DNA of 64,000 nucleotides, from contig CAMCIK010000002.1 in assembly GCA_945874825.1 (NCBI GenBank), positions 62,001 through 126,000 of the forward strand. Direction: 5' to 3'. Shown one piece after another: positions 38,064 through 47,493 of the stretch (positions are counted from its first letter, which is position 1; the number at the start of each line of letters is the position of its first letter). The translations under genes and the position numbers were made by a program. The stretch comes from Phenylobacterium deserti (GTDB lineage: Bacteria; Pseudomonadota; Alphaproteobacteria; Caulobacterales; Caulobacteraceae). The notes beneath the pieces were generated by a model, which was given only the letters and a program-made list of their open reading frames with translations, was not told where the DNA came from and ran no database searches.

Positions 38064-38929
38064 CCCTGTCCGGAGCCCGGAGCCACCTGCATGAGGGACT
38101 CCCCGAAGATCGCCGCAAACGGGGACCCGGCCTCAGGGTCCCAGCTGTGGCGCGAGCCCACCGTGATGCCGCCATCCACCACCAGGTGGGTCCCGGTCAC
38201 GAAGGCCGAGGCGTCGGAGGCCAGGTAGAGGGCGGCCTGGGCGATGTCCTGGGGCAGGCCGGGCTTCTTCACCGGCTGGGCGATCTGGGCGTTCTGGGCC
38301 ACCAGGGCGGCCATCTGGTCGGCGGCGTCCCGGGTCATGCCCATGGTGGCGCCAAAGATGGAGGTGGCGATCAGCCCGGGGCAGATGGCGTTGACCCGGA
38401 TGCCCTGGGGCGACAGTTGGGCGGCGGCGCAGCGGCTCATGTGCACCACCCCAGCCTTGGCCGTGGAATAGGCGATCGGGCCCCAGCCCGCCTGCAGGCC
38501 GGCGATGGAGGCGGTGTTGATGATCGACCCGCCGCCCCGCTTCAGCATGGCGGGCACCGCATGCTTCATGCCCAGGGCCGGGCCCCGGACCAGGATGTCG
38601 AAGATCCAGTTCCAGCCATCGGCGGTGACCTCGGTGATGGCCCCCATCCGGTCCGAGATGCCGGCGTTGTTGAACTGGATGTCGAGGCCGCCAAAGGCAC
38701 TCTCGGCCAGGGCCACGGCCGCCACGATGTCCGCCTCGGCGGTGACATCACAGCGCGCATAGCGCACGGCGTCCGGGAACCGGCGCTCAAGCATGGCGCC
38801 CTTTTCGTCCTGGACGTCGGCGGCGATCACCTTCGCTCCCTCCGAGATGAAGAGTTCCAGGGTTCCCAGGCCGATGCCCGAGGCCGCCCCCGTGATCATC
38901 GCCACCTTGCCTTCAAGCCTTCCGGCCAT
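38060..38929 (-). CDS. SDR-family oxidoreductase
   Basis: A 289-residue short-chain dehydrogenase with TGAASGIG near residue 14, NNAGI, catalytic Ser in NTASIAG and YSTAK. The late VTGTHLVVDGGITVGSRHSW is of the type found in uncharacterised actinobacterial and alphaproteobacterial SDRs that act on terpenoid, steroid or cyclic alcohols. A 30-residue C-terminal tail is rich in Gly, Pro and Ala. No specific substrate can be assigned. It lies between the quinone oxidoreductase and DMT genes, probably one transcript. Confidence 0.82.
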   Translation of the reverse strand: MAGRLEGKVAMITGAASGIGLGTLELFISEGAKVIAADVQDEKGAMLERRFPDAVRYARCDVTAEADIVAAVALAESAFGGLDIQFNNAGISDRMGAITEVTADGWNWIFDILVRGPALGMKHAVPAMLKRGGGSIINTASIAGLQAGWGPIAYSTAKAGVVHMSRCAAAQLSPQGIRVNAICPGLIATSIFGATMGMTRDAADQMAALVAQNAQIAQPVKKPGLPQDIAQAALYLASDASAFVTGTHLVVDGGITVGSRHSWDPEAGSPFAAIFGESLMQVAPGSGQG

Positions 38930-38953
38930 GTCCGTTCTCCTGTCCGAAACGCG

Positions 38954-39958
38954 TCAGTCGCCGAGGGTGACGACAACCTTGCCCATGGCCTTGCGGCTGC
39001 CCAGGTGGGCGATGGCGTCGGCGGCCTTCGCAAAGGCGAAGCGCTCGGAGACGTAGGGCCGGATCTTGCCCTGGGCGTAGAGGTCGATGAGTTCGAGGTT
39101 GGCCTTCTGGAAGAGGTCCGGATTGCGGGCCGTCCAGTTACCCCAGATCACACCCACGATGTCGCAGCCCTTCAGCAGGGGCAGGTTCAGGGGGATGCGG
39201 GGGATCTCGCCGGCGGCGAAGCCGATCACGAGGTAACGGCCTTCCCAGGCGATGGAGCGCAGGGCGGGCTCGGCATAGTCGCCGCCAATGGCGTCGTAGA
39301 TGACGTTCGCACCCGTCTCGCCGCAGGCCTCCTTGAAGAGTTGGGACAGGTGCTTCTGGCCGTCGCGGTCAAAGGGACCCCGGCCGTAGACCACGCCGGA
39401 TTCGGCGCCATGGCGGATGGCGAGGTCGACCTTTTCCTGGGTAGAGCAGGCGGCGATGACCCGGGCCCCCATGGCCTTGCCCAACTCGACGGCCGCCAGG
39501 CCGACGCCGCCGGCCGCGCCGAGGACCAGCATGGTCTCGCCGGCCTTCAGGTGACCCCGGTCCTTGAGGGCGTGGTAGGAGGTGCCGTAGGTGAGGATGA
39601 AGGCGGCGGCCTCGTCATAGGGCATGGCGTCCGGGATCGGGGTCAGGCGCCCGGCGGGGGCGACGATCTCCTCGACCAGGCCGCCATGACCGATCTGGGC
39701 TAGGACGCGGTCGCCCACCTTCACCTCGGTGACACCCTCGGCGATCTCGGTGACGATGCCCGAAACCTCGCCGCCCGGGGCGAAGGGCCGCGGGGGCTTG
39801 GACTGGTACTTGTCCTCGATGATCAGGACGTCCGGGAAGTTGATGCCGACGGCCTTGACCTGAACCCGGGCGCCGCCTGGGCGCAGGGCAGGGGCGTCGA
39901 TGTCCTCGATCACCAGGGTTTCGGGCCCGCCGACAACCTTGCTCAGGACCGCTTTCAT
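38954..39958 (-). CDS. zinc-independent NADPH:quinone oxidoreductase family protein
   Basis: A 334-residue medium-chain dehydrogenase/reductase. The NADPH-binding motif [14 protein letters not shown] lies near residue 150. The zinc-ligand cysteines of alcohol dehydrogenases are absent, as in QOR-type enzymes. The start at 39958 is preceded by GGGAGAGAG. It heads a minus-strand group with an SDR, an exporter and an aldehyde dehydrogenase. The true substrate (quinone or an enone) is unknown. Confidence 0.87.
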   Translation of the reverse strand: MKAVLSKVVGGPETLVIEDIDAPALRPGGARVQVKAVGINFPDVLIIEDKYQSKPPRPFAPGGEVSGIVTEIAEGVTEVKVGDRVLAQIGHGGLVEEIVAPAGRLTPIPDAMPYDEAAAFILTYGTSYHALKDRGHLKAGETMLVLGAAGGVGLAAVELGKAMGARVIAACSTQEKVDLAIRHGAESGVVYGRGPFDRDGQKHLSQLFKEACGETGANVIYDAIGGDYAEPALRSIAWEGRYLVIGFAAGEIPRIPLNLPLLKGCDIVGVIWGNWTARNPDLFQKANLELIDLYAQGKIRPYVSERFAFAKAADAIAHLGSRKAMGKVVVTLGD

Positions 39959-40111
39959 GTCTCTCTCCCCCAATTCTTGACGCACTTGGCGATTGCGGCG
40001 CACGCTAGCCCAGCCGTCCGGCGCGCGGAAGCCGTCGGGGCCAAAGAATCAGCGGATTTGGCGGGTGCCCCGGCCTCGCCTATAGTCCCGCCTCCTGGTG
40101 CCGAGGCTTCC

Positions 40112-41314
40112 GTGACCATCACCCTTGACCTTTCCCGGTCCCGAGACGCCGCCGCCGCCCCGGCGCGGCGACAGAACCTGACGGGCCTGACCCGGCCGGC
40201 CCTTGTGGCCGCGCTGGAGGCGGGCGGCCTGGTGCAGGCCGGCAAGGCCAAGATGCGGGCCTCGCAGCTCTGGCGATGGATGCACCACTACGGGGTGACC
40301 GACTTCGCCCTGATGACCGACGTGGCCAAGGAGCTGCGGGCGGCCCTCTCCGACGCCTACGACCTTTCGCGTCCCGAGGTGGTCGAGCGCCAGGTCTCGG
40401 TAGACGGGACCCGGAAGTGGCTGATCCGCATGGCGCCCGGCGTCGAGGTCGAGACTGTCTACATCCCGGACGTCGGCCGGTCCGGCGCCTTGTGCGTCTC
40501 CAGCCAGGTGGGCTGCACCCTGAACTGCACCTTCTGCCATACAGGCACCCAGCCCCTGGTGCGCAACCTGACGGCGGCCGAGATCGTCGCCCAGGTCCAG
40601 GTGGCCCGGGACGAGCTTGGCGAATGGCCCTCGCCCAAGGAGGATCGCCGGCTCTCCAACATCGTCTTCATGGGCATGGGCGAGCCGCTCTACAATCTCG
40701 ACAGCGTGGCCGACGCCATCGACATCATTGCCGACAACGAGGGGATCGCCATCTCCCGCCGGCGGATCACCGTTTCCACCTCGGGGGTGGTTCCAGAGCT
40801 CAAGGCTCTGGGCGAGCGCACCCAGGCCATGCTCGCCATCTCGCTTCACGCCACGAACGATGCCCTGCGCGACGAGCTGGTGCCCATCAACCGGAAGTAT
40901 CCCATCGCCGAGCTGATCGCCAGCATCCGGGCCTATCCGGGCCTGGGCAACGCCCGCCGCGTGACCTTCGAGTACGTCATGCTCAAGGGGGTGAACGACA
41001 GCCCGGCCGAGGCCTGGGCCCTGGTGAAACTGCTGGCTGGCATCCCGGCCAAGATCAACCTCATCCCCTTCAACCCCTGGCCCGGCAGCCCCTACGCCTG
41101 CTCGGACTGGGGAGCCATCGAGGCCTTCGCCGCCATCTTGAACCGGGCAGGCTACGCCTCGCCCATCCGCACCCCCCGGGGTCGTGACATCCTCGCCGCC
41201 TGTGGCCAGCTCAAGAGCGAAAGCGAGAAGGAGCGGGCGTCCGTGCGCCGCGCCCGGGAACGCGCCGTTGCCTTGGGCGACTCTGCGGCAACCGATCCCC
41301 GGGACCCGGACTGA
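40112..41314 (+). CDS. rlmN: dual-specificity 23S rRNA/tRNA adenine-C2 methyltransferase RlmN
   Basis: A 400-residue radical-SAM enzyme that methylates A2503 of 23S rRNA and A37 of certain tRNAs. The iron-sulfur motif CxxxCxxC is in [11 protein letters not shown], and the GMGEPL motif follows. The two catalytic cysteines of the family (near VSSQVGC-like and C-terminal DILAACGQL regions) are present. GTG at 40112 is taken as the start because homology begins nearby; the frame is open to 39977. The C-terminal 30 residues are charged and variable. Confidence 0.95.
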   Translation: MTITLDLSRSRDAAAAPARRQNLTGLTRPALVAALEAGGLVQAGKAKMRASQLWRWMHHYGVTDFALMTDVAKELRAALSDAYDLSRPEVVERQVSVDGTRKWLIRMAPGVEVETVYIPDVGRSGALCVSSQVGCTLNCTFCHTGTQPLVRNLTAAEIVAQVQVARDELGEWPSPKEDRRLSNIVFMGMGEPLYNLDSVADAIDIIADNEGIAISRRRITVSTSGVVPELKALGERTQAMLAISLHATNDALRDELVPINRKYPIAELIASIRAYPGLGNARRVTFEYVMLKGVNDSPAEAWALVKLLAGIPAKINLIPFNPWPGSPYACSDWGAIEAFAAILNRAGYASPIRTPRGRDILAACGQLKSESEKERASVRRARERAVALGDSAATDPRDPD

Positions 41315-41324
41315 AGGAAGCCCC

Positions 41325-41753
41325 ATGCCGAACGCCCTCACCTCTCCCGAGATTCTGGCCTTCGCTGCCGGGTTTCCCTTGGCCCTGCTGCACGCCGCGG
41401 CCACCCTGACCATCCTCGTCGCGGGTGCCGGGCTCTACGTGGTGCTCACCCCGCATCGGGAGATCGCCCTGATCCGCGAAGGCAACGCCGCCGCCGCCCT
41501 CTCCTTCGCTGGGGTCCTGGCGGGCCTGGCCCTGCCCCTCGCCGCCGCCATGACCGCCTCGGCCTCCCTGCTGGAGATCATCATGTGGGGCGTGCCGACC
41601 GTCGTGGTTCAGCTGCTGGTCTTCCGCATCGTCGACCTCATGCTCCACGGGCTTCCCGCGCGCATCCGGGACGGCGAGATGTCTGCGGCGGTGCTGTTGG
41701 CTGGGGCCAAGTTCGCCTCGGCTATCGTCCTCGCCGCCGCTGTCGCGGGGTAG
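41325..41753 (+). CDS. DUF350 (YjfL-family) membrane protein
   Basis: A 142-residue inner-membrane protein with four hydrophobic segments (about 10-40, 55-75, 80-105 and 118-141), matching the DUF350/YjfL family. The polar LTPHREIALIREGNAAAALSFAG segment is characteristic. The function is unknown; relatives are sometimes linked to tellurite or phage-shock-like stress genes, which are not seen here. It is followed after nine bases by a trypsin-like protein gene, so the two are likely cotranscribed. Confidence 0.83.
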   Translation: MPNALTSPEILAFAAGFPLALLHAAATLTILVAGAGLYVVLTPHREIALIREGNAAAALSFAGVLAGLALPLAAAMTASASLLEIIMWGVPTVVVQLLVFRIVDLMLHGLPARIRDGEMSAAVLLAGAKFASAIVLAAAVAG

Positions 41754-41762
41754 GAGACGGGC

Positions 41763-42596
41763 GTGCATTTCCCGCGGCTCAGCGATTGGCTGGTTTATAT
41801 CGCCATCATCCTGGCTGTGATCGTGGTGGCGGTCGGCCGGCGTGAGCGCGCGGACGCACCGCCACCGCCCCCACCACCGGCGGCGGGGGAGGGCCTCCCC
41901 CTCGGGCCCGCCTCGCCCTTCGATCCCTCGGTCATTGTCGACGCGCCAGCCACGCCGGAGCCCGGCTCCGGGACCGCCTTCTCGATTGACGACCGGGGCG
42001 TCTGGATCACCGCCCGGCATGTCGTCGACGGCTGCCGCAGGGCGGCGGTGGTCGTATCAGAGGGCCGCGGCGTTGCAGCAGAGGTCCGCATCGACCCGCA
42101 GGGCGAGGTCGCGATCCTGACCACGGAGGGTGGATCGGCGCCCCTGCCGATCGCCATCGGCCGGACCCTCAGACGAGGTGAGCGCGCCTATCACCCCGGC
42201 TTCCCGCAGGGCCGGCCCGGCGAGGCCACCTCACGCCTCATCGGCCGGGAGAACATGGTCATCCGCGGCCGAGGGGAACGCACCGAGCCGGTCCTGGTCT
42301 GGGCCGAGACCGGGCGGACGGACCGGCTTCGGGGGAGCCTGGCCGGCCTGTCCGGGGCGCCGGCCCTGGACGACGCCGGACGGGTGATCGGCGTAACCGT
42401 GGCGGAGTCGCCGCGTCGGGGCCGTATCTACACGACCTCGCCCGAGACGCTCATTGGCGCCCTCCGGTCCGCCAACGAGAAGCCCGAGCCCGGCGCCGTC
42501 GGGGAATCCGTCACCACGGGCAATTACGGGATCGTCGCCGACAGCCTGAGACGGGACCTGAGGGTGGCCCGGGTCATCTGCCTGGAACCGGCCTGA
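41763..42596 (+). CDS. membrane-tethered trypsin-like serine protease-fold protein
   Basis: A 277-residue protein with an N-terminal membrane segment (about 9-25), a Pro-rich stretch, then a chymotrypsin-fold domain (about 65-235). The catalytic His is H86 (TARHVVDGC) and the nucleophile Ser S197 in GLSGAP, a variant of GNSGGP. At the position of the catalytic Asp, in the usual Asp-hydrophobic-Ala-Leu pattern, there is E115 (GEVAIL). The enzyme may therefore be weak or inactive. The start is GTG with GGAG upstream. The domain would face the periplasm. Cotranscribed with the DUF350 gene. Confidence 0.75.
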   Translation: MHFPRLSDWLVYIAIILAVIVVAVGRRERADAPPPPPPPAAGEGLPLGPASPFDPSVIVDAPATPEPGSGTAFSIDDRGVWITARHVVDGCRRAAVVVSEGRGVAAEVRIDPQGEVAILTTEGGSAPLPIAIGRTLRRGERAYHPGFPQGRPGEATSRLIGRENMVIRGRGERTEPVLVWAETGRTDRLRGSLAGLSGAPALDDAGRVIGVTVAESPRRGRIYTTSPETLIGALRSANEKPEPGAVGESVTTGNYGIVADSLRRDLRVARVICLEPA

Positions 42597-42609
42597 ACCC
42601 TCAGGCCGG
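42588..42609. terminator. hairpin spanning two converging stop codons
   Basis: A perfect nine-base-pair stem (42588-42596 with 42601-42609) and four-base loop contain the TGA stops of both the trypsin-like gene and trmB. There is no T tract, so it is a terminator candidate only by position and symmetry. Confidence 0.45.
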
Positions 42610-43281
42610 ACGGCGGATGAAGTCGAGCCAGACGGGCGCGCAGTCACCCAGGCCCTTGGCCTCGTAGCGGGTCGGGGAATGGTCGGCCGGCGGCACCCGC
42701 CAGTCTGCGGCGCTGTGTACGGGCCAGTCGAAGCGGCCGTCGGCGAGGACTGCAGCGAGCATGACATTGGCATAGGCGGCCCAGTCCGTGGCCAGCCGCA
42801 GGCGTCCGTCGGGACCCAGGAGCCGGGCGGCCTCCGCGACGAAGGCCGGGCTGAGCAGCCGGCGTTTGTGATGCCGAAGCTTGGGCCAGGGATCCGGGAA
42901 CAGGACGAACATGCGATTCACGCTGGCATCGGGCAGGCGCGACATCAGATCGCGGACGTCGCCATCGTGGATGCGGACATTGGACAGCCCCTGGTCATCC
43001 ACATGGCGAAGCGCGCTGGCGACGCCATTCACGAAGGGCTCGGCGCCCAGGATCAGGACGTCCGGATGGCGGACGGCCTGGGCCGCCATGTGCTCGCCGC
43101 CACCAAACCCCACCTCCAGCCAGGTCTCCGCCGCGGTAGGCCAAAGGCGGGCCGGGTCCACCGGACCCTCAGCCGGCGGGCGGAGGGACGGCAGGAGGGT
43201 GTCCAGGAGTGAGGCCTGCCGCGGCTTCAGCGTCCGCGAGCGAATGCGCCCGAAGGATCGCAGGGGCGGCGGGGTCTCCAC
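42601..43281 (-). CDS. trmB: tRNA (guanine-N7-)-methyltransferase
   Basis: A 226-residue SAM-dependent enzyme that makes m7G46 in tRNA. The SAM motif EVGFGGGEHMAAQA and the catalytic-region motif FPDPWPKLRHHKRRL are diagnostic. The GTG at 43281 starts seven bases after metK; the open frame to 43446 would overlap metK and is rejected. Last gene of the minus-strand array. Confidence 0.94.
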   Translation of the reverse strand: METPPPLRSFGRIRSRTLKPRQASLLDTLLPSLRPPAEGPVDPARLWPTAAETWLEVGFGGGEHMAAQAVRHPDVLILGAEPFVNGVASALRHVDDQGLSNVRIHDGDVRDLMSRLPDASVNRMFVLFPDPWPKLRHHKRRLLSPAFVAEAARLLGPDGRLRLATDWAAYANVMLAAVLADGRFDWPVHSAADWRVPPADHSPTRYEAKGLGDCAPVWLDFIRRPA

Positions 43282-43288
43282 GCGGGGG

Positions 43289-44509
43289 TCAGGCCAGCCC
43301 GCGCAGGGCGTCCACAAGATCCGTCCGCTCCCAGGAGAAGCCGCCGTCAGAATCCGGCTCGCGCCCGAAATGGCCATAGGCGGCGGTGCGGGCGTAGATC
43401 GGCCGGTTAAGGCCCAGGTGCCGGCGGATGGCCGCCGGCGTGGCACCGCCGATCATCTCGGGCAGGGCCATCTCCAGCTTGGCGGGATCGACATCGCCCT
43501 CGCCGTGTAGGTCGACGTAGAAGCTCAGGGGCGCCGAAACCCCAATGGCATAGCTGATCTGGATCGTGCAGCGGCGCGAAAGCCCGGCCGCCACCACGTT
43601 CTTGGCCAGGTAGCGGCAGGCGTAGGCGGCCGAGCGGTCAACCTTGGTGGGATCCTTGCCCGAGAAGGCGCCGCCGCCGTGGGGGGCAGCCCCGCCATAG
43701 GTGTCGACGATGATCTTCCGGCCCGTCAGGCCGGCGTCACCATCAGGGCCGCCCTGGACGAAGCGGCCGGTAGGATTGACGTGCCAGACCGTGTTGGGCG
43801 TGAGGAGGCCGTCCGGGAAGACGCCCTCCACCAGGGGGCGAATGGCCTCCTGGATCCGGGCGGGGGTGGCGAGCCTCAGGCCGATTCGCCGGGCGTGCTG
43901 GGTCGAGATGACGAGTTGGGTGACCTCAACCGGCCGCCCGTTCTCGTAGCGCAGGGTGACCTGGCTCTTGGCGTCGGGCTCGAGGAACTCCATCTCGCCT
44001 GACCGGCGGGCGTTGGCCAGGCGGCGCAGGATCTCGTGCGAGTACTGAAGGGTGGCCGGCATGAGGGCCGGGGTCTCATCGCAGGCGTAGCCGAACATAA
44101 TCCCCTGGTCGCCGGCGCCCTCGTCCTTGGCATTGGTGGCGTCGACGCCCTGGGCGATGTCGCCGGACTGGCCGTGCAGGTGGCAGGCGTACTTCGCCTT
44201 CTTCCAGTGAAAGCCCTTCTGCTCGTAGCCAATGTCGCGGACAGCCTCCCGCACCTTCGGCTCAAGGGTCGAGATCACCTCCCGGGTAAAGGCGCGGTTC
44301 TCGGTCTTGTCGCCGCCGGGTCGCGTCGCACGCACCTCGCCGGCGAGGATGATCCGGTTGGTGGTGACCAGGGTCTCGCAAGCGACCCGAGCCTCAGGAT
44401 CAGCGGCAATGAAGGCGTCGACCACCGTATCGGAAATCCTGTCCGCCACCTTGTCGGGATGGCCTTCGGAAACGCTTTCGCTGGTGAAGATATAGGAGGG
44501 GCGGGTCAA
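43289..44509 (-). CDS. metK: S-adenosylmethionine synthetase
   Basis: A 406-residue enzyme making SAM from methionine and [21 protein letters not shown] at the N-terminus, [12 protein letters not shown] and [19 protein letters not shown] are all family signatures. The start appears to be TTG at 44509, giving [12 protein letters not shown], equivalent to Caulobacter MetK. It overlaps the lnt stop as TTGA, so it should be translationally coupled. No SAM riboswitch can fit upstream because lnt is directly adjacent. Confidence 0.95.
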   Translation of the reverse strand: MTRPSYIFTSESVSEGHPDKVADRISDTVVDAFIAADPEARVACETLVTTNRIILAGEVRATRPGGDKTENRAFTREVISTLEPKVREAVRDIGYEQKGFHWKKAKYACHLHGQSGDIAQGVDATNAKDEGAGDQGIMFGYACDETPALMPATLQYSHEILRRLANARRSGEMEFLEPDAKSQVTLRYENGRPVEVTQLVISTQHARRIGLRLATPARIQEAIRPLVEGVFPDGLLTPNTVWHVNPTGRFVQGGPDGDAGLTGRKIIVDTYGGAAPHGGGAFSGKDPTKVDRSAAYACRYLAKNVVAAGLSRRCTIQISYAIGVSAPLSFYVDLHGEGDVDPAKLEMALPEMIGGATPAAIRRHLGLNRPIYARTAAYGHFGREPDSDGGFSWERTDLVDALRGLA

Positions 44510-46125
44510 TTGACGGCTCCGTCTGGATCGCGGCGCGCTCCACGTGAGCGCCTTCGCCTGAAAAGTCCTATAAAGATTTCTTTATGTCCTGCAAGCGCGC
44601 CTGAGATCAGCAGCAGGCCCAGGAAGGGTCCGTCGCCGAAGCGGACATAGGGCGTCGGCGGGCGGGCGGCAGGCAGGGGCTGGTCAATGACGCCGACGGC
44701 GCCGAGCCCGAGCACCGGTCCAGTGAGCCGGCCGCTGGAATCGATAACGGCGGAGACCCCCGTGGGCGTGGAGCGCACGATCGGTAGGCCTTCCTCGATG
44801 GCGCGGTAGCGAGCCATGTTGAGGTGCTGCCAGGGTCCGGAGGCGCGGCCAAACCAGGCGTCATTGGAGACGTTCAGGATCCAGGCGGGCCGCTCACCAG
44901 CCCGCCGGGCGGCGGCGCGGGTAAATCCCGGGAAGAGGGCCTCATAGCAGATCATCGGCTGGAACGCCGGCAGGCGTGCAAGCTGGAGGGGCCGGGGCGG
45001 AGGGCCGGGTGTGAAGTCTTCAGGCATGCGGACCAGGCTGCGCAGGCCGATCCGCCCGGCCAGGTCGCCGAGGGGAATGAACTCCCCGAAAGGCACCAGC
45101 TGGTGTTTGTCGTAGACGCCGGCGACGACCAGGTCGGACGCGGTTCCCTCCAGTACCATCAGGCTGTTGTGGTAGACGACGCCCCCGTCGGGCCCGGCCT
45201 CGGCCCGGTTGGCCCCCATGGCCAGGATCTGACCCGGCGCAAGGGCAGAAGCCAGCGCCTCCCGCCAGCCTTGGCCAGGGATCATCAGGTCGTTGATGAT
45301 CGCGGGCAAGGCACCCTCTGGCCACACGACGATGTCGGGGGCCTGGGCCGCCGGGCGGCGGGTCAGGTCAACATAGACTCGGAGGATGGAGGGCAGGTTC
45401 TCCGGGCGCCACTTGGTCTTCTGGTCAATATCCGCCTGGACGATGCGGATCCGGGGGCCCGCCTCCCCGGCAGGTGTCCCGGCGACCCGGTGGGTGCCCC
45501 AGGCGAAGAGAACAAGGGCTGGCACCAGCACGGCGGCGGCCCGCGACAGCCTGCGGCCCGGGGTGCCCGGGTCGAGGATCCAGGCGGGTGCGGCAGCGAG
45601 GGCCAAGGTCATCCAGGTCAGGCCGTAGGCGCCGACGAGGGCTGCGGCCTGGGACAGGGGCGAGCCGGCCGGCCAGGCTTCACCCGGCAGGTTCCAGGGG
45701 AAGCCCGTCAGGAGGTGCCCGCGCAGCCATTCGGCCCCCGCGAAGGCCCCGGCGAAGACCAGGACCCGGGCCCAGCCCTGGGGCCGGAGGCGACGCCACC
45801 CCGCCCCCGCCGCCGCCCAGAAGAGGGACAGGCCTCCAGCCATCAGGACGAGGGCGAAGGGCGCCATCCAGCCATGGGTCCGCTCGTCCACCAGGAAGGG
45901 CTCGACGATCCAGGCCACCGAGACCGAGAAATAGCCCAGGCCGGCAAGCCAGCCCCTGAAGGCCGCCGCCCGGAGGGGTTGCGGAGCGGGGCGGTCCAGG
46001 GCCCAGAGGATCAGGGCAAAGCCCGCCAGCCCCGGCAGGAAGCTGAAGGGCGGGAAGGCGAGGGCGGCCAGGACGCCACCGGCGAGGGCGGCGGAGCCGG
46101 CCAGGACGGCGGACCGCGGAGGCAA
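44506..46125 (-). CDS. lnt: apolipoprotein N-acyltransferase
   Basis: A 539-residue inner-membrane enzyme that adds the third acyl chain to lipoproteins. Six or more N-terminal helices (about 1-215) precede a nitrilase-fold periplasmic domain. The catalytic triad is visible: Glu in WPEGALP, Lys in [14 protein letters not shown] and Cys in MICYEALFP. The C-terminus has a helix followed by an Arg-rich tail. The start is TTG, two bases after the corC stop. The upstream neighbour corC is the classical partner. Confidence 0.95.
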   Translation of the reverse strand: MPPRSAVLAGSAALAGGVLAALAFPPFSFLPGLAGFALILWALDRPAPQPLRAAAFRGWLAGLGYFSVSVAWIVEPFLVDERTHGWMAPFALVLMAGGLSLFWAAAGAGWRRLRPQGWARVLVFAGAFAGAEWLRGHLLTGFPWNLPGEAWPAGSPLSQAAALVGAYGLTWMTLALAAAPAWILDPGTPGRRLSRAAAVLVPALVLFAWGTHRVAGTPAGEAGPRIRIVQADIDQKTKWRPENLPSILRVYVDLTRRPAAQAPDIVVWPEGALPAIINDLMIPGQGWREALASALAPGQILAMGANRAEAGPDGGVVYHNSLMVLEGTASDLVVAGVYDKHQLVPFGEFIPLGDLAGRIGLRSLVRMPEDFTPGPPPRPLQLARLPAFQPMICYEALFPGFTRAAARRAGERPAWILNVSNDAWFGRASGPWQHLNMARYRAIEEGLPIVRSTPTGVSAVIDSSGRLTGPVLGLGAVGVIDQPLPAARPPTPYVRFGDGPFLGLLLISGALAGHKEIFIGLFRRRRSRGARRDPDGAVN

Positions 46126-46127
46126 GG

Positions 46128-47015
46128 TCAGTCGGCGGGAGGCGGCAGCGGAGTGGAGGGGCGGATCCGGACCCGCTTGATCCGGCGGGGATCGGCATCG
46201 AGCACCTGGATCTCGTAACCCTCGGGCAAGGCGATCACCTCGCCCCGGCGGGGAAGTCGGCCAGCAACGGCGGCGACCAGGCCGCCGACCGTGTCGATTT
46301 CCTCATCCATGTCCGGCGGCGTCAGGTTGAGTCCGAGCACGGCCTCGAGCTCCTCAAGCGGGGCCCGGGCGTCGACATCGAAGGCACCGTCCGGCCGCGC
46401 CATGACGCCGGCGACCTGGGCCTCGTCGTGTTCATCATCGATGTCGCCCACCACGGCCTCGACCAGGTCCTCCAGGGATACAAGGCCGTCCGTGCCGCCG
46501 AACTCGTCAATCACCAGGGCCATATGGGTGCGGGTCGCCTGCATCCGCAGGAGCAGGTCGGCGGCGCGCATGGAAGCGGGCACGTAAAGGGCGTCCCGCC
46601 TGAGCCGCATCAGGACCGATTCCGCCGCCGCCCCCCGGCGGCTGCGAGGCCGGACGCCGGTGGCCATCTGCTTGAAGACGTCCTTGACGTGGACGACGCC
46701 CAGGGGATCGTCGAGGGTCTCCCGGTAAATCGGCATGCGGGAGTGCTCGGCCTCGATGAAGCGGGCCACGACCTCCTCGAAGGGGGTATCCACCTCGACG
46801 GCAACGATATCCGCCCGAGGGGTCATGACGTCGTCGACCCTCAGGGACTGGAAAGCCTGGGCCTGGTCGACCAGGCGGCCCCCGGCGGCCTCCGCCAGGG
46901 CCGCCGCCGCCGTGGCGTCAGGGGTGCGGTCGCGGGGCCCGAACAGCCGGAAGATTCGGCCTGCGAGGCCCCGCCCTTGTCGCCCCTCCGGGGCGGGCGC
47001 TTCATGATTGGCCAT
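46128..47015 (-). CDS. corC: CBS-domain protein CorC (hemolysin/TlyC-like)
   Basis: A 295-residue cytoplasmic protein with two CBS domains (about 60-185, VDDVMTPRADIVAV and ALVIDEFGGTDGLVSLEDL) and a C-terminal CorC/HlyC transporter-associated domain (about 205-285). It lacks the membrane (DUF21) domain of longer relatives. The family is linked to magnesium/cobalt efflux and binds ATP-type nucleotides. The ATG has AGAGGAG upstream, and it overlaps ybeY by 14 bases. Confidence 0.92.
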   Translation of the reverse strand: MANHEAPAPEGRQGRGLAGRIFRLFGPRDRTPDATAAAALAEAAGGRLVDQAQAFQSLRVDDVMTPRADIVAVEVDTPFEEVVARFIEAEHSRMPIYRETLDDPLGVVHVKDVFKQMATGVRPRSRRGAAAESVLMRLRRDALYVPASMRAADLLLRMQATRTHMALVIDEFGGTDGLVSLEDLVEAVVGDIDDEHDEAQVAGVMARPDGAFDVDARAPLEELEAVLGLNLTPPDMDEEIDTVGGLVAAVAGRLPRRGEVIALPEGYEIQVLDADPRRIKRVRIRPSTPLPPPAD

Positions 47016-47493
47016 GGTCTCCTCTTTCGGCAGCGTAGGGGTCAGGTGCCCCCAGGCCCGCCAGGATTTCCGTTTCGAGGCCCTCCATCTCGGCGGCCTC
47101 TTCGTCGGTTTCGTGGTTATAGCCTACAAGATGCAGGACGCCGTGCGCCACGAGATGTTGCAGGTGATGCTCAAAGCGCTTGTCCTGGGCCTCGGCCTCC
47201 CCTCGGCAGGTTTCGAAGGCCAGGGCGACATCACCCAGCCAGCCCCCGGGATTGGCGGGGGCCGGAAAGGACAGGACGTTGGTGGGCCCGGCCTTCGACC
47301 GGAAGGCGGCGTTCAGGTCCGCTAGCCGGGCGTCGTCGGCCAGAAGTATGGCCAGTCCACCCCGAGCGTCCGCCGCCGCAAGGGCGGCCTCCGCAGCCTC
47401 GCGGGCGAGGCCGGCCGCGTCCGCGGGGCCGAAACCCCAGTCGCCGCCCTCCACGAGCACTTCGATCCCACCCGTCCCGGCATCTGGCGTCAT
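47002..47493 (-). CDS. ybeY: endoribonuclease YbeY
   Basis: A 163-residue metalloprotein for 16S rRNA 3'-end maturation and ribosome quality control. The zinc motif H-x3-H-x5-H is present as HGVLHLVGYNH; most homologues have Asp in place of this Asn before the last His. It overlaps phoH (ATGA) upstream and corC downstream. Confidence 0.94.
   Translation of the reverse strand: MTPDAGTGGIEVLVEGGDWGFGPADAAGLAREAAEAALAAADARGGLAILLADDARLADLNAAFRSKAGPTNVLSFPAPANPGGWLGDVALAFETCRGEAEAQDKRFEHHLQHLVAHGVLHLVGYNHETDEEAAEMEGLETEILAGLGAPDPYAAERGDHGQS

Noticed and set aside
38147..39703. A 518-codon plus-strand open frame opposite the SDR and quinone oxidoreductase genes
   Set aside because: Its composition is antisense-like (Gly, Asp, His, Val rich) and it lies over two genes with intact Rossmann motifs.
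44510..44580. Possible SAM riboswitch upstream of metK
   Set aside because: The sequence directly upstream is the coding 3' end of lnt and overlaps the metK start, leaving no leader for a riboswitch.
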